In this document: in pieces, positions 5,665-6,167 of the stretch | Position numbering within the stretch: the first letter of the stretch is position 1 | Layout of the letters: every line of letters begins with the position of its first letter | DNA from: Bacteroidota bacterium | Lineage (GTDB): Bacteria > Bacteroidota > Bacteroidia > Chitinophagales > Saprospiraceae | Direction: 5' to 3' | Assembly (NCBI GenBank): GCA_018969455.1 | Contig: JAGWYI010000269.1 | Location: 1 to 6,167, forward strand | DNA length: 6,167 bases | The notes under the pieces: model-generated | Told to the model about the DNA's origin: nothing | Database searches by the model: none | What the model saw: only the letters and a program-made list of their open reading frames with translations | Position numbers and translations under genes: made by a program

Positions 5665-6167
5665 TTAGGATGATTTGTAGGCGATTTCATGGTAAGTTTT
5701 AATGTGGGGGCCCAGAAATATACGGGCATACAAACGCAGGAGACTCAATTCAAGGAACACAAAGCTGGTGGCTGTGAGTGCGATGAGCAGGTACTGATGC
5801 GTATGAATGTGTGAAAAAAGCAGGTCTATCCCCAGGAAAGTTGGCGTGAGCGGGAACCCTGCAAGGCCGAGTGCAGCCAACAAAAACACCAGTCCGGTTT
5901 TCGGATGTTCATAAATATGGCCATGGAAGTTATTGAGGCTCACATTGTTTTCAATAGTGCTTACCCGAATGAGGCTGATGTAACCCACTATAGCTGAAAC
6001 CAGAATGCCGCTGAGAAAGATGATGATTTGGGCAAGTGCAACTTGTTCATTAAAGGCAATGGTAAGTGCAATGAACAACTGGCTGCTGGCAATCATCGTC
6101 CAGGCGCGTTTGGCGTCCCCGCGATCGGTAAATGCCTTAAGGATCAGGAGCATACCGATGGTTGCAT
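5665..6167 (-). CDS. Proton-conducting transporter membrane subunit, NuoL/DabB-like (C-terminal part)
   Basis: Partial gene. The frame is open to the right edge (reading ATIG before the first internal Met), so the start is outside the window. About 166 residues remain, with roughly five hydrophobic helices. ALGLAGFPLTPTFLGIDLLFSHI is split across the motif GLAGFPLTPTF and the following helix, the pattern of the conserved helices of NuoL/NuoM/Mrp antiporter-like subunits. The tail LGPHIKTYHEIAYKSS after RLYARIF, together with NFHGHIYEHPK, recalls the stand-alone Bacteroidota subunits that pair with DUF2309 (DabA) in proton-driven inorganic carbon uptake; this is from memory. The family as a whole works in the inner membrane coupling proton movement to a partner protein. 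Nothing after the stop encodes a partner, so any DabA or Nuo partner must lie upstream, outside the window. Confidence 0.82.
   Translation of the reverse strand, partial: ATIGMLLILKAFTDRGDAKRAWTMIASSQLFIALTIAFNEQVALAQIIIFLSGILVSAIVGYISLIRVSTIENNVSLNNFHGHIYEHPKTGLVFLLAALGLAGFPLTPTFLGIDLLFSHIHTHQYLLIALTATSFVFLELSLLRLYARIFLGPHIKTYHEIAYKSS

Overview
The window looks like a chromosomal fragment from a Bacteroidota bacterium, probably of the Saprospiraceae/Haliscomenobacter type. That placement is inferred from the protein families (a DUF5690-like membrane protein, Bacteroidota-style lipoprotein and beta-barrel signal peptides), A-rich leaders without clear Shine-Dalgarno sites, and moderate GC. 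Every gene I accept lies on the minus strand, so transcription runs from high to low coordinates.

Layout in order of transcription. (1) 6167-5665: the C-terminal part of a NuoL/DabB-like proton-conducting membrane subunit; its start lies beyond the right edge. (2) 5585-5480: copy 2 of a ~105-bp inverted-repeat element, here called element A. (3) 5434-5395: a strong hairpin terminator. (4) 5231-4728: a small cysteine-rich lipoprotein gene whose signal-peptide region is interrupted by a second, unrelated palindromic element, element B (160 bp plus a 5-bp target duplication). (5) 4426-3326 and 3333-2032: a translationally coupled pair, a zinc-type medium-chain alcohol dehydrogenase followed by a 12-helix MFS-like DUF5690 protein. 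(6) 1825-1207: a gene for a small secreted, probably outer-membrane, protein broken by element A copy 1. (7) 1090-77: a zinc-independent quinone-oxidoreductase/VAT-1-type reductase.

The main result is the two MITE-like elements. Each sits inside a short secreted-protein gene, and removing each one with one copy of its apparent target duplication (TA for element A, CTTAG for element B) restores a sensible reading frame. For element A this rebuilds a ~171-residue protein. For element B it rebuilds a canonical 18-residue lipoprotein signal peptide. The element B insertion is itself open and in frame, so the present gene may carry an element-encoded N-terminal extension. No transposase is visible, so any mobility would depend on enzymes encoded elsewhere.

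The dehydrogenase/DUF5690 pair is the only clear functional operon. I suggest, as inference, import and oxidation of a small organophosphate or phosphonate-type compound. I see no RNA genes, CRISPR arrays or origins.
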